The notes under the pieces were generated by a model. It saw only the letters and a program-made list of their open reading frames with translations, was not told where the DNA came from and did no database searches. Position numbers and translations under genes: made by a program. Below are positions 6,998 to 14,933 of a DNA stretch of 34,617 nucleotides, piece after piece (within the stretch, counting starts at the first letter, position 1; each line of letters opens with the position of its first letter). The stretch covers positions 1-34,617 of the forward strand of contig JAEZCJ010000159.1 of assembly GCA_023433615.1 (NCBI GenBank), read 5' to 3'. Origin of the DNA: Bacillota bacterium. GTDB lineage: Bacteria; Bacillota; Bacilli; Paenibacillales; Paenibacillaceae.

Positions 6998-8386
6998 ATG
7001 CACGCAGCCGAGATTGTCCAGCGAGCGATCGACTATATGGAAGAGCATCTTCACGACTCCCTCTCGCTGGAAGAGATCGGCGAGGCGGCGGCAGTGTCGG
7101 TCCCGAATCTCTATCGGCTGTTCTACGCCATGACCGGACATCCGGTGAAAGAATACATACGCAAGCGGAGAACAAGCACCGCAGCGGGCCTCCTGAGACT
7201 AACCGGCGATCCGACGATCGATATCGGATTCCGCTGCGGATTCGATTCGTACCGGACCTTCGTCAAGACGTTCAAGCGCTATGCGGGCATGACCCCGGGC
7301 ATGTACAGAAAGGCGGATCATATCTTCAGCTTTGAACGGCTGAAGCTGAATGAGCGCGAGACATACTGGGAGGAGCGCGAGATCGCCGAACGCTATCCGG
7401 ATGTGAAGGTTATCCGTTTGCAGCCTTGCCGGGGCATCGGCTACCTGCATACCGCCGCATGCGAGGACGGGTTAGAGGAGGAGGCGTTGGCGCAATTTCG
7501 AGCCTTGTTGACCGAATCCGGGATCGAGATCGGGCAATGCAAGGTGCTGGGCTGGAATGTTGAGCTGAGCGATAGTAAGCGCAGCTATGGTTATCAACTG
7601 GCTGCAATAGGCGGGGAGGGGACGGGGACGGAGCTGAATCCGGAGCGCTTAGGCGGTCAGCAAGCCCTCGATCCGATCGGAATTCCCGGCGGCTTATATG
7701 CCGTCACTTGGACCCCTGCGGGCCCGCCTTCCGCTATCGTACGAGCGTGGGATCGGCTGTTGTCGGAATGGCTGCCGAGGAGCGCCTTTGGTCTTGGATC
7801 GCAAGGCTACATGGAGGAGTATCAATTCTTCAATGGCAGGATGGCTCGAATGAAGCTCTATCTTCCTGTTGAACGCGGTGAATCGAAGGATACCGCGATT
7901 GAGATTGCGGAACGGGATCCGGTGAGGGCGATGCGCTTTCGGGAGGAAGGCGTCGGCTGCGCGGCTCGCGCCGATGAGGCGTCCAGGGAATGGGTAACCC
8001 GCAGCGGGTTCGCGGGCGACAGGCGCCTCGAAGTCTACATGCGCTGCAGCTACGGCCATTCATTGGATGAGCATGAATTCTACGAATTGTTCCTTGCGCC
8101 GCCGGAGGGCTACATCCCCCTTCCGCAGGATGAACGCCGCGACGGGTGGGTAGACGGCGGCTTATACGCGTGCATGACGACCAGCGCTTACGGTTCGATG
8201 TCAGGCGTGCTGGAGCAAATCTACCGATGGCTGAATGCGTCGGGCGAATACGTGCCCGACAGCATGCGGTCCTGGTACGTCCATTACTTGCCCGCAATAG
8301 ACGTTGAGGAGAATAGACAGGCTGCCGTAAGCTTCGATAGGCGGCTGCGTGCGACATGCTGCGTGCCTGTCCAAGCAAGTGAATAG
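6998..8386 (+). CDS. AraC-family regulator with GyrI-like effector domains
   Basis: 462 residues. Residues 1-105 hold an AraC-type double helix-turn-helix: first helix pair around LEEIGEAAAVSVPNLYRLF, second around IDIGFRCGFDSYRTFVKTFKRYAGMTPGMYRK, the conserved AraC end. The remaining 350 residues contain about two GyrI-like/AraC effector-binding units (IPGGLYAVTWTPAGPPS...WLPRS, followed by YQFF...MKLYLPV; and GGLYACMTTSAYG...WLNASGEY...SWYVHYLP). Such regulators (Rob, SoxS-like partners, BmrR-type) bind lipophilic drugs through this fold. It is translated from a strong GGGAGGAGG site, with the VOC protein gene 14 bases downstream. It probably activates genes for detoxification or export of a small molecule. 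Confidence 0.85.
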   Translation: MHAAEIVQRAIDYMEEHLHDSLSLEEIGEAAAVSVPNLYRLFYAMTGHPVKEYIRKRRTSTAAGLLRLTGDPTIDIGFRCGFDSYRTFVKTFKRYAGMTPGMYRKADHIFSFERLKLNERETYWEEREIAERYPDVKVIRLQPCRGIGYLHTAACEDGLEEEALAQFRALLTESGIEIGQCKVLGWNVELSDSKRSYGYQLAAIGGEGTGTELNPERLGGQQALDPIGIPGGLYAVTWTPAGPPSAIVRAWDRLLSEWLPRSAFGLGSQGYMEEYQFFNGRMARMKLYLPVERGESKDTAIEIAERDPVRAMRFREEGVGCAARADEASREWVTRSGFAGDRRLEVYMRCSYGHSLDEHEFYELFLAPPEGYIPLPQDERRDGWVDGGLYACMTTSAYGSMSGVLEQIYRWLNASGEYVPDSMRSWYVHYLPAIDVEENRQAAVSFDRRLRATCCVPVQASE

Positions 8387-8400
8387 GAGGAGGCACGACC

Positions 8401-9339
8401 ATGAGCGAGATGCCCGAACGCAAGAATCAGCCGGAGGGGTACCGGCCGAACGCTGCACCGCAAGTGCTAAGAGCGATTCATGGTGACGGACGGAAGAACG
8501 GTACGGACTGGCGCCGGCCGGAGGCGGCGGACGATGAACGCCGCGATATTCGGCATGGAATTGTGGATAAGAGCTGCGCGAATCTTCTGGTAGGTCCCGA
8601 TCTGCAAGGCGCGGCAGAATGGTACGCGAGCGTGCTTGAACTGTCCGGCTATGCGCAGATCGATGAACAGAGGGTGACGCTGCAGCTGCCGGTTGGTTCG
8701 CAGACATGCGTCTTGTGGAGAACGGAGCATCAGCGACCCGGCCTTAACATGTCGCTGCGCGGGAACCCCCAGCCGTTCGTCACGCTGAATGTCGCGAATG
8801 TCGATCGGATCCATCATCGGGCGTTGGCGAGCGGGGGGACGAGCATGATGGCGCCTTGCGATCTATTCTTCCGAGTGACGATGTTCCTCGACCCCTATGG
8901 CAATTGCCTGAGTGTCATTCAAGAGCCGGAGGGGTGGGGCCTGCAGATCGGCAGGAATGGACCTGCAGCTACCTTCGATTGGGTCAAGATACCGGTGCCC
9001 GGTACGACGGAAGAGCTGCTCCGCACGGCAGAGTGGTATCGTACGCATCTGGGCCTCGACGCGGGCGAGTTGACGAAGGAGCGGGACGGGATGGATCTGC
9101 AGCCGGGCAATCTCCATCTCCAATTGGTCGACAAGGGTTATGCTTCGCGATTCGAATCGGATAGACGCGCCATTCCGCTCTTGATGCTGGAGACGACGGA
9201 TCTGGACGGGATGTATCGCAGAATGGCGGAGATGGGCGTCATCGTAGACGCGATTGTCTATGATCCCATGTTGGGCAGACGGTATGCATGCTTGGATCCG
9301 AACGGCAACGTCATCGGTATCCATCAGCGAGAGGAATAG
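8401..9339 (+). CDS. VOC superfamily protein with two glyoxalase-like modules
   Basis: 312 residues. After a polar, probably disordered N-terminal 55 residues, two vicinal-oxygen-chelate units follow: about 58-180 (DLQGAAEWYASVLEL ... VTMFLDPYGNCLSVIQ) and 190-312 (RTAEWYRTHLGLD ... YACLDPNGNVIGIHQ). 'DP.GN' closes each, as is usual. Likely metal-site residues are not all visible in the first half, so enzymatic activity is uncertain; binding or sequestering a drug is an alternative, as in bleomycin-resistance proteins. It is co-transcribed with the AraC/GyrI-like regulator, which fits a regulator plus detoxification pair. A ribosome site AGGAGGAGG precedes the ATG. Confidence 0.8.
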   Translation: MSEMPERKNQPEGYRPNAAPQVLRAIHGDGRKNGTDWRRPEAADDERRDIRHGIVDKSCANLLVGPDLQGAAEWYASVLELSGYAQIDEQRVTLQLPVGSQTCVLWRTEHQRPGLNMSLRGNPQPFVTLNVANVDRIHHRALASGGTSMMAPCDLFFRVTMFLDPYGNCLSVIQEPEGWGLQIGRNGPAATFDWVKIPVPGTTEELLRTAEWYRTHLGLDAGELTKERDGMDLQPGNLHLQLVDKGYASRFESDRRAIPLLMLETTDLDGMYRRMAEMGVIVDAIVYDPMLGRRYACLDPNGNVIGIHQREE

Positions 9340-9539
9340 CGTTCGCAGCACATCGTGAAGGGAAGGACGATTCCGGCAGGTCGGCGATCGGCTGCATGAG
9401 CTCGGTCTTGGGGATCTGGAGTATTGGCATCGCCTGTCGCGGATGGCAGGGGGCACTGGGATAAGCATGTGCATAACAACCCTGTTCGCTGGTTACCATG
9501 GATGGAAGATGGTATCGGGCGAAGGGATCGGTCAACGTT

Positions 9540-10055
9540 ATGCTCATCATCGGAGTTGTTGTTATAGCGGTTGCTGCGGTCTTGCGGTCTGGTGTTTATC
9601 GGCATTGGCGGACCTATCACGCGACCATTCTGTACATGGTGCTATGTAACTTATTGTATTACTTTCTGGTCAAGGACCGATTGTTATGGAAGTATTCGCC
9701 TGACTATGTCTTCGATCACTCGGCTTCGGAGCTCTTGATTACTTTCATCGTATTCCCATGTACGGTCATGTTGTTCTTGCATGCGATGACGACGACGAAC
9801 GGCGCGCGGAGAATCGCGCACTTCGTGAAGTGGATCGTCATCTATCTGGTCGTCGAATGGCTCGGATCGCTGTTCGGGGTCATTGACTACCATGACGGTT
9901 GGGGCTTCCTCTGGTCGATCTTCTTCGTTGCCACGATGTTCCCGATGCTGCTCCTTCATCATTATAGGCCGCTTATTGCCTATGGGGTGTCTGTCGTGAT
10001 CATTGCGTTCTATCTCCTCACGCTTCGCATTCCGTTTCCGCCGCCCCCTTCTTAA
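9540..10055 (+). CDS. CBO0543-family multi-pass membrane protein
   Basis: 171 residues from the ATG at 9540 (GAAGGG lies upstream but rather far); an in-frame ATG at 9498 without ribosome site is the alternative. Five or six hydrophobic segments are visible (LIIGVVVIAVAAVL, TILYMVLCNLLYYFLV, ELLITFIVFPCTVMLFLHAM, WIVIYLVVEWLGSLFGVI, GFLWSIFFVATMFPMLLL, LIAYGVSVVIIAFYLLTL). The 'VEW....IDYHDGW' region between helices four and five matches the CBO0543 family found widely in Bacillales and Clostridia, function unknown. It is monocistronic, ended by a perfect 10-bp hairpin. Confidence 0.7.
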   Translation: MLIIGVVVIAVAAVLRSGVYRHWRTYHATILYMVLCNLLYYFLVKDRLLWKYSPDYVFDHSASELLITFIVFPCTVMLFLHAMTTTNGARRIAHFVKWIVIYLVVEWLGSLFGVIDYHDGWGFLWSIFFVATMFPMLLLHHYRPLIAYGVSVVIIAFYLLTLRIPFPPPPS

Positions 10056-10069
10056 CATAGGCATAGCAG

Positions 10070-10098
10070 ATAACCTTGTCCCAGCGGAACAAGGTTAT
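10070..10098 (+). terminator. Terminator-like hairpin after the CBO0543 gene
   Basis: ATAACCTTGT (10070-10079) and ACAAGGTTAT (10089-10098) form a perfect 10-bp stem with a 9-nt loop, but only two T residues follow. Confidence 0.5.
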
Positions 10099-10184
10099 TG
10101 GCGTTAGGCTGGCATTCCGCGCGTCCTCTCTCTATACTTGGTACTATAGAGGCTGTGCGATAATCGCAATGGAGGATGAGAGAG

Positions 10185-10526
10185 ATGTCGAACTTACCGA
10201 ACTGCCCGCAATGCGCTTCGCAATATACATACGAGGACGGGAGCCAGTACGTATGCCCCGAATGCGCGCACGAATGGTCGCCGACCGCAGAACCTGAGCC
10301 TGGCGAAGATCACAAGATCGTCAAGGATGCCAACGGCAACGTACTGAATGACGGCGATACGGTCACCGTGATCAAGGACTTGAAGGTCAAGGGAAGCTCT
10401 TCCACGCTCAAGGTGGGCACCAAGGTGAAAAATATCCGGCTGGTAGACGGTGACCACGATATCGACTGCAAGATCGACGGGTTCGGCGCCATGAAGCTGA
10501 AGTCCGAGTTCGTGAAAAAAGCCTAG
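10185..10526 (+). CDS. yjdM: Zinc-ribbon protein of the YjdM/PhnA family
   Basis: 113 residues. An N-terminal zinc ribbon has cysteines 7, 10, 24 and 27 (CPQC ... CPEC), followed by the conserved YjdM/PhnA tail: DANGNVLNDGDTVTVIKDLKVKG, KVGTKVKNIRLVDGDHDIDC and GFGAMKLKSEFVKKA, a small SH3-like beta domain. PhnA was once named a phosphonoacetate hydrolase, but that assignment does not hold for these proteins; the role is unknown. The ATG at 10185 is nine bases after GGAGG; an ATG at 10176 sits too close. The stop codon overlaps the stop of the opposite-strand flavin monooxygenase gene. Confidence 0.9.
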   Translation: MSNLPNCPQCASQYTYEDGSQYVCPECAHEWSPTAEPEPGEDHKIVKDANGNVLNDGDTVTVIKDLKVKGSSSTLKVGTKVKNIRLVDGDHDIDCKIDGFGAMKLKSEFVKKA

Positions 10527-11584
10527 CCGCGCGCAAGCTCCCGGCGAACGATCGGCGCAACCTTGGTGCCTAGCAGCTCAATCGCGCGGAGCACGTCCTT
10601 GTGCGGCATCGTGCCGACGTTCACGTGCAGGAAGAAGCGGGTCACGCCGAGATTCTTGCGCAGCAGCAAGATCTTCTCCGCGACATATTCCGGATCGCCG
10701 ACGTACAGCGCGCCGCGAAGGCTGCGCGCATCGTCGTAGGTCTCCCGCGTGTAAGGCTGGCCCCAGCCGCGCTCGCGCCCGATGACATTCATCTGGGCCG
10801 CGGTTGGGGCATAGAACATTTCCGCGGTCTCTTCCAGCGAATCGCCGACGAAGCCGTGCGAGTGGGTTGCGATCTGCAGCTTGGCGACGTCGTGTCCGGC
10901 CTGTGCGGCAGCCCGCTTATAGAGCTCGACGAGCGGAGCGAACCGCTCCGGCATGCCGCCGATGATCGCGAAGGCGATCGGAAGTCCCAAGAGGCCGGCC
11001 CGGATCGCGGACTGCGGGTTGCCCCCGCTGGCGATCCATACCGGCAGCGGGTCCTGCACCGCTCGCGGGTAGACGCCGAGGTTATCGATGGCAGGGCGAT
11101 GGCCGCCGCGCCAGGTGACCTTCTCGGAGTCGCGGATGGCGAGGAGCAGCTCCAGGTTCTCTTCGAACAGCTCGTCATAATCGCTCAGGCTATAGCCGAA
11201 TAATGGGAACGATTCGGTGAACGAGCCGCGGCCGGCCATAATCTCGGCACGGCCGTTCGAGATGCCGTCCAGCGTCGAGAAAGATTGGTAGACCCGTACC
11301 GGGTCGTCCGAGGACAGGACGGTTACCGCGCTCGTCAGCCGGATCCGCTTGGTCATCGCGGCGGCTGCCGCCAGGACGACGGCAGGCGCAGAGCCGGCGT
11401 AATCCGGGCGGTGATGCTCGCCGATGCCGTAAACGTCGAGACCGACTTGGTCGGCAAGCACGATCTCTTCGACGGCCTGCCGCAGACGTTCCGCTTGGCT
11501 GATGACGGCTCCGGTGGCGGGGTCCGGCGTCGTCTCCAAGAATGTGCTGATTCCGATTTCCATATCCTGCGTCAGATCGATCAT
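10523..11584 (-). CDS. LLM-class flavin-dependent oxidoreductase (luciferase-like monooxygenase)
   Basis: 353 residues in a single TIM-barrel domain. Family landmarks: MEIGISTFLE at the start, VGLDVYGIGEHHRPDYAGSAP (the 'GEHH' flavin/substrate region), RIRLTSAVTVLSSDDPVRVYQ, GRAEIMAGRGSF and PVWIASGGNPQS, followed by GFVGDS and VGDPEYVAEKIL near the end. Members use reduced FMN from a partner reductase to oxidise varied substrates; the substrate here is unknown. GGGGGAG precedes the ATG at 11584, and a good promoter lies 31 bases further upstream. It is convergent with the zinc-ribbon gene; the two TAG stops share one CTAG. Confidence 0.9.
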   Translation of the reverse strand: MIDLTQDMEIGISTFLETTPDPATGAVISQAERLRQAVEEIVLADQVGLDVYGIGEHHRPDYAGSAPAVVLAAAAAMTKRIRLTSAVTVLSSDDPVRVYQSFSTLDGISNGRAEIMAGRGSFTESFPLFGYSLSDYDELFEENLELLLAIRDSEKVTWRGGHRPAIDNLGVYPRAVQDPLPVWIASGGNPQSAIRAGLLGLPIAFAIIGGMPERFAPLVELYKRAAAQAGHDVAKLQIATHSHGFVGDSLEETAEMFYAPTAAQMNVIGRERGWGQPYTRETYDDARSLRGALYVGDPEYVAEKILLLRKNLGVTRFFLHVNVGTMPHKDVLRAIELLGTKVAPIVRRELARG

Positions 11585-11614
11585 GTGTGACTCCCCCTTG
11601 GGTTCAATACCACT

Positions 11615-11643
11615 AGTGTACGCAATTTTCTATCGTTTCTCAA
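11615..11643 (-). promoter_or_regulatory. Promoter of the LLM oxidoreductase gene
   Basis: On the minus strand TTGAGA (11643-11638), a 17-bp spacer and TACACT (11620-11615). Each box differs from the sigma-A consensus at two positions and the spacing is ideal. A CACTAGTG palindrome overlaps the -10 box. Confidence 0.65.
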
Positions 11644-11703
11644 ATATAGTGAGTGGCAAGACGCATCGGAGTCAGACACGGGCCATGTGACTGAGGTGTG
11701 CGA

Positions 11704-12675
11704 ATGGATAGGAGCAAGCTGGAACGCGGGTTATCGACGATCGCGCTCTGCAAGGATCGGACAGGAGATATCTGGCATGCGCACTTCGGAGCTGCGGCTA
11801 TCGCCGCGTGGTTCTTCGCGCAAGAGAATGAGGGATTGTCCGAAATGGCCGTACAAGCCGTCCGCGCGCAGACGGAAGCGATGCTGGAGCGGCATGCGCT
11901 GAACCGCGAGGAGACAGATGGCGAAGCGCTCGCGCTCGATGAAGCGGAACGGATCATCGTGGACGCGCTGTCGCTCACGATCGATCGGCTCCACTGGGTA
12001 GGGCATAACGTGATCTATGCGGCGCATAGCATGAAGGCGCTTCGAGCGCTGGGCGGCTGGGGGACGCGGGGCGACATCGACGGCATCGCAGCCTTGCTGC
12101 GCGCCTTCGACCGGACGATCCCCGGGCGCTCCTGGATCGGGTACAGCGCCTCGGAGGTGAAGCGGCTGGACCTGCATGCGGCAGCGCTTGCGAGCGGCGG
12201 CATGCCGGATATCGAGGACCCCGCGCAGCTATCGGCATTCGTGCTCGGCGAATCGGGCGCCTTCCGCACGATCTATCGCGCGGAGGCCCACCATGATCTG
12301 ATCGGCCACATGCTGACTTATTCGCATGCGCTCAATTTATTGCACGACTTGGGTTACCGCGAACATTTCCGTAGGGGGCTGCCGTCCGTCTTGAAGCTGG
12401 CCGTCACGCTGCGCAATAGTCGCGCCCTTGCTCCGGGCGAGCCCGTGAAGCTCGTATCGCCTGTCGACCGGCTGCCGCTCAGGGAATCGCGCCGTTCGGC
12501 GCATCTGCCGCTCGAGCCTGCCTACTGGCTGCAAGACCATGCAGGGCATGACTGGGACGGTGGTCATAGCTTCAAGTTCCCGGCGGCCTTCTATGATCAT
12601 CTGAAGCGCGTGCCGGCTGACGGCGCGAACGCGGCGTACGAGGAGAAACTTCGGTATCTCTTGCTCGAGTTCTAA
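11704..12675 (+). CDS. Unrecognised soluble, helical, histidine-containing protein
   Basis: 323 residues; I do not recognise the family. It is predicted mostly helical and has no signal peptide. Histidine clusters stand out: DIWHAHFGAAAIAAWF near the start, HWVGHNVIYAAHSMKALR in the middle, EAHHDLIGHMLTYSHALNLLHDLGY at about residue 200 and DHAGHDWDGGHSFKFP towards the end. Regularly spaced His and Asp on helices suggest a metal centre or an HD- or questin-oxidase-like fold, but no signature is clear. GAGGTG precedes the ATG at 11704 (a GTG at 11698 is inside that site). Flanked by an oppositely oriented monooxygenase gene and the helicase leader; monocistronic. Confidence 0.7.
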   Translation: MDRSKLERGLSTIALCKDRTGDIWHAHFGAAAIAAWFFAQENEGLSEMAVQAVRAQTEAMLERHALNREETDGEALALDEAERIIVDALSLTIDRLHWVGHNVIYAAHSMKALRALGGWGTRGDIDGIAALLRAFDRTIPGRSWIGYSASEVKRLDLHAAALASGGMPDIEDPAQLSAFVLGESGAFRTIYRAEAHHDLIGHMLTYSHALNLLHDLGYREHFRRGLPSVLKLAVTLRNSRALAPGEPVKLVSPVDRLPLRESRRSAHLPLEPAYWLQDHAGHDWDGGHSFKFPAAFYDHLKRVPADGANAAYEEKLRYLLLEF

Positions 12676-12740
12676 CTTGCCGGAGCGTCGGCGAGCGGAT
12701 GTGACACGGAGCGGGAGAGGCATTCCGAGCGGACGAGAGA

Positions 12741-12802
12741 CGAGCGGAGAATGGATGATCCATCGGAAGGCGGGGACCGCAGGCGGTGCTCGCTTCTTTT
12801 TT
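12741..12802 (+). terminator. Probable terminator of the 11704 gene
   Basis: CGAGC (12741) pairs with GCTCG (12788-12792) around an inner ACCGC/GCGGT hairpin, followed closely by a run of six T residues (12797-12802). The T-run lies directly against the leader promoter of the helicase gene. Confidence 0.5.
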
Positions 12803-12827
12803 GCGCCATTGTGTGTTATCATAATAT
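12799..12827 (+). promoter_or_regulatory. Promoter of the helicase leader
   Basis: -10 TAATAT (12822-12827) in the context TCATAATAT, which also precedes leader copy 1. The -35 is weak (TTTTGC at 17 bp or TTGCGC at 15 bp). Transcription would start near 12834, leaving an untranslated region of about 260 nt. Confidence 0.5.
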
Positions 12828-13096
12828 GTTGACGCATAGGAACGGACAGCCCACTTGTGATCACGAAGAATTAGAGGAAGTTTACTCGACATCGAATCTT
12901 GAACGCTGGCGCAATTTCCGGTGCTCACGTAGGTACTGCCAGCATATGCTTCCGATGCTGCGTTTCCTACGGAAACGCTGGAGCTCCGCTCCTCAATTGC
13001 TACCATCGCTCAACCTTCTCGGTGCTGACAACTGGTCTATTGAGCCTGCACGTTAAAAATATGATTCACTCGAAGAGAGTTAAGATTGGAGAACTT
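12828..13096 (+). ncRNA. Conserved structured 5' leader, copy 2, of the DEAD-box helicase gene
   Basis: Blocks shared with the leftward leader at 242-441: A (12890-12934), B (12945-12976), C (12985-13016) and D (13025-13032), so B and C are swapped relative to copy 1. Block B holds a perfect hairpin GCGTTTCC-TAC-GGAAACGC; CTCAAT (12992-12997) can pair with ATTGAG (13039-13044) around block C, and a GCTGG in block A can pair with CCAGC (12939-12943). No U-run follows, so control of translation or of mRNA stability is more likely than attenuation. The frame of the helicase is open through the region, but the protein would not resemble the family and lacks a ribosome site there. Long leaders are known for cold-induced helicase mRNAs; that role here is inference. 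Confidence 0.65.
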
Positions 13097-14491
13097 ATGA
13101 CATTTGAACAATTGAATCTTGCCCCCGCGATCCTGAAGGCGCTCGCGAAGGAGAATTACGCGAAGCCGACGCCGATCCAAGAGCAGTCGATTCCCGCCGT
13201 GCTGGCTGGCAGAGACTTATTCGGCTGCGCGCAGACGGGAACAGGGAAGACGGCGGCATTCTCGTTGCCGATGATTCAGCTGCTGAACGAGCAGCGCGGC
13301 GCGAAGCCGGCAGGCAAGCGGCGGATCCGCTCCCTCATTCTGACGCCGACGCGGGAGCTGGCGCTGCAGATTCGGGACAACATCCAGGCGTACAGCCAGT
13401 TCACGAGCCTGCGCTGCGTCGCGATCGTGGGCGGAGTCTCGCAGAGCGGCCAAGAGCGCGCGCTGAGCCAAGGCACGGATATTCTTATCGCTACGCCGGG
13501 TCGGCTGATCGACCTGCTCAATCAAGGTCTGGTCGACCTGCAGCATGTACAGATTCTCGTCCTCGATGAAGCGGACCGGATGCTGGACATGGGCTTCATC
13601 AACGACGTGAAGCGCATTCTGGCCAAGATGCCGAGCAAGCGCCAGACGCTGTTCTTCTCGGCGACCATGCCGCCGGAAATCGCGAACATGGTGAAGACCT
13701 TGCTCGTCGACCCGGTGAAGGTCGAGATTACGCCGGTCTCCTCGACGGCGGAGCGGATCGAGCAGTCGCTGTATTACGTCGAGAAGGATAACAAGTTGAA
13801 CCTGCTCATCCATCTGCTGCAGGATCCGTCTATCGTATCCGCGCTCGTCTTCACGCGGACGAAGCATGGCGCGGATCGCGTGGTGCGCGGGTTGACCAAG
13901 GCGCGGATCTCCGCGCAGGCCATTCACGGCAACAAGTCGCAGAATGCGCGGCAGCTTGCGCTCGGCAACTTCAAGAGCGGCGCGACGCGCGTGCTGGTCG
14001 CGACCGATATCGCTGCCCGAGGCATCGATATCGACGAATTGTCGCATGTCGTGAACTATAATCTGCCGAACATCTCGGAAACCTATGTGCATCGCATCGG
14101 CCGTACGGGACGAGCGGGTCACAGCGGCATCGCGATCTCCTTCTGCGAAGAAGAAGAGCTGCCGTACCTGAAGGACATCGAGAAGCTGATCAAGAAGTCG
14201 GTTCCGGTCGTAACGGACCATCCGTATCCGATGGACGTACAAGCGATGCAGGCCAGAGGGCCGGCCCCGAAGCAGCCGCAGCAGCAAGGCGGACGCCAGG
14301 GTCAGCGACAAGGTCAGCGGCAGGGGCAGCAGCAGCGATCCCAGCAGCAGCGGCCGCAGTCGCAGCCCCAGCAGGGCGCGGGTTCGCAGCAGCGGTCGAG
14401 CAGGCCGCAGCAGCCTTCGCAGCCGCGGACGCCTCAGCAGAGTCAGCAGAAGCATCGCCAGCAGCCAGCCTTAGCGAATAGAAGAGGGTGA
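13097..14491 (+). CDS. DEAD-box ATP-dependent RNA helicase (CshA/RhlE type)
   Basis: 464 residues. All motifs are present: Q motif (FEQLNL ... PTPIQEQSIP), I AQTGTGKT (45-52), Ia PTRELALQ, Ib TPGRLIDL, II DEAD (157-160), III SAT (188-190), IV LVFTRTKHGADRV, V ATDIAARGIDID and VI HRIGRTGRAG. The core ends near residue 385; an 80-residue tail follows that is rich in Gln, Arg, Gly and Pro and should be disordered and RNA-binding. The enzyme unwinds short RNA duplexes in ribosome assembly and mRNA decay, often in the cold. GGAG (13088-13091) places the start at ATG 13097, giving the canonical MTFEQLNL; the frame is open further upstream but that is the leader RNA. The GIY-YIG gene follows within six bases. 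Confidence 0.93.
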   Translation: MTFEQLNLAPAILKALAKENYAKPTPIQEQSIPAVLAGRDLFGCAQTGTGKTAAFSLPMIQLLNEQRGAKPAGKRRIRSLILTPTRELALQIRDNIQAYSQFTSLRCVAIVGGVSQSGQERALSQGTDILIATPGRLIDLLNQGLVDLQHVQILVLDEADRMLDMGFINDVKRILAKMPSKRQTLFFSATMPPEIANMVKTLLVDPVKVEITPVSSTAERIEQSLYYVEKDNKLNLLIHLLQDPSIVSALVFTRTKHGADRVVRGLTKARISAQAIHGNKSQNARQLALGNFKSGATRVLVATDIAARGIDIDELSHVVNYNLPNISETYVHRIGRTGRAGHSGIAISFCEEEELPYLKDIEKLIKKSVPVVTDHPYPMDVQAMQARGPAPKQPQQQGGRQGQRQGQRQGQQQRSQQQRPQSQPQQGAGSQQRSSRPQQPSQPRTPQQSQQKHRQQPALANRRG

Positions 14492-14496
14492 GCCGT

Positions 14497-14853
14497 ATGA
14501 TTACGATTAATGTACCTACGCCTGACGTAACGATTGCGAAGCAAGAAACCCCTGAGGGAAGCCACATCTACGGCTTCACGGAGTTCCACCTGATTCCGCG
14601 GGACAAGGGCGGCATCTTCATGTTCTATAACGATCGGCGGGAGCTTCTGTTCGTCGGCAAAGCCCGGAAGCTGAGACCTCGGATCAAGAAGCACTTCGAG
14701 GACTCGGTATCCGTCATGAAGCCGCATCGCGAAGAAGTAGCGCTCATCGAAGTTTGCGTCGTGGAAGATCCGGTTCACCGGGAAATTTACGAGACGTACC
14801 TCATTAACGAGGGCAAGGCCAAGTACAACATCGACAAGGTGTTTTTCCGCTAA
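14497..14853 (+). CDS. GIY-YIG nuclease-fold protein
   Basis: 118 residues. The GIY-YIG fold is recognised by GGIFMFYN ... LLFVGKARKLRPRIKKHFED (GIF and FVG in place of GIY and YVG, then the conserved arginine) and a later glutamate in HREIYETYLIN. The first ~35 residues are an extra N-terminal part. It resembles the isolated GIY-YIG domains of Bacillales with unknown role; the variant motif leaves activity uncertain. The ATG at 14497 is eight bases after GAAGAGGG; a GTG at 14488 overlaps the helicase stop. It lies five bases after the helicase stop, so it is co-expressed with an RNA-remodelling enzyme, and ends in a strong terminator. Confidence 0.8.
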   Translation: MITINVPTPDVTIAKQETPEGSHIYGFTEFHLIPRDKGGIFMFYNDRRELLFVGKARKLRPRIKKHFEDSVSVMKPHREEVALIEVCVVEDPVHREIYETYLINEGKAKYNIDKVFFR

Positions 14854-14865
14854 GTCCGCACCCGC

Positions 14866-14908
14866 AGAAGAGACGACCCATCATTGGGACGTCTCTTCTT
14901 TTTATTTT
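14866..14908 (+). terminator. Rho-independent terminator of the helicase operon
   Basis: AGAAGAGACG pairs with CGTCTCTTCT around an inner CCCA-TCAT-TGGG hairpin, followed by a U-rich run (TTTTTATTTT). Confidence 0.9.
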
Positions 14909-14933
14909 GCCTAGCGGCAAGGTTGACGGCGAT

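Noticed and set aside
9340..9497. Possible gene remnant (frame reading QVGDRLHELGLGDLEYWHRLSRMAGG)
   Set aside because: The stretch looks protein-like but is short, has no start with a ribosome site and no family I can name; too weak to call a pseudogene.
12901..12911. GAACGCTGGCG in leader block A equals a stretch near the start of 16S rRNA
   Set aside because: Only 11 bases match, and the flanking bases differ from 16S rRNA; no rRNA gene is present. It may still hint at an rRNA-derived origin, but it is not evidence of an rRNA gene.
12899..13096. N-terminal extension of the helicase through the leader
   Set aside because: It does not resemble helicases, has no ribosome site, and the region is a conserved non-coding leader also found at 242-441.
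13217..14455. 412-codon open frame on the minus strand across the helicase gene
   Set aside because: Antisense to a gene with all DEAD-box motifs; the Leu/Arg-rich composition is the expected mirror of its codons.
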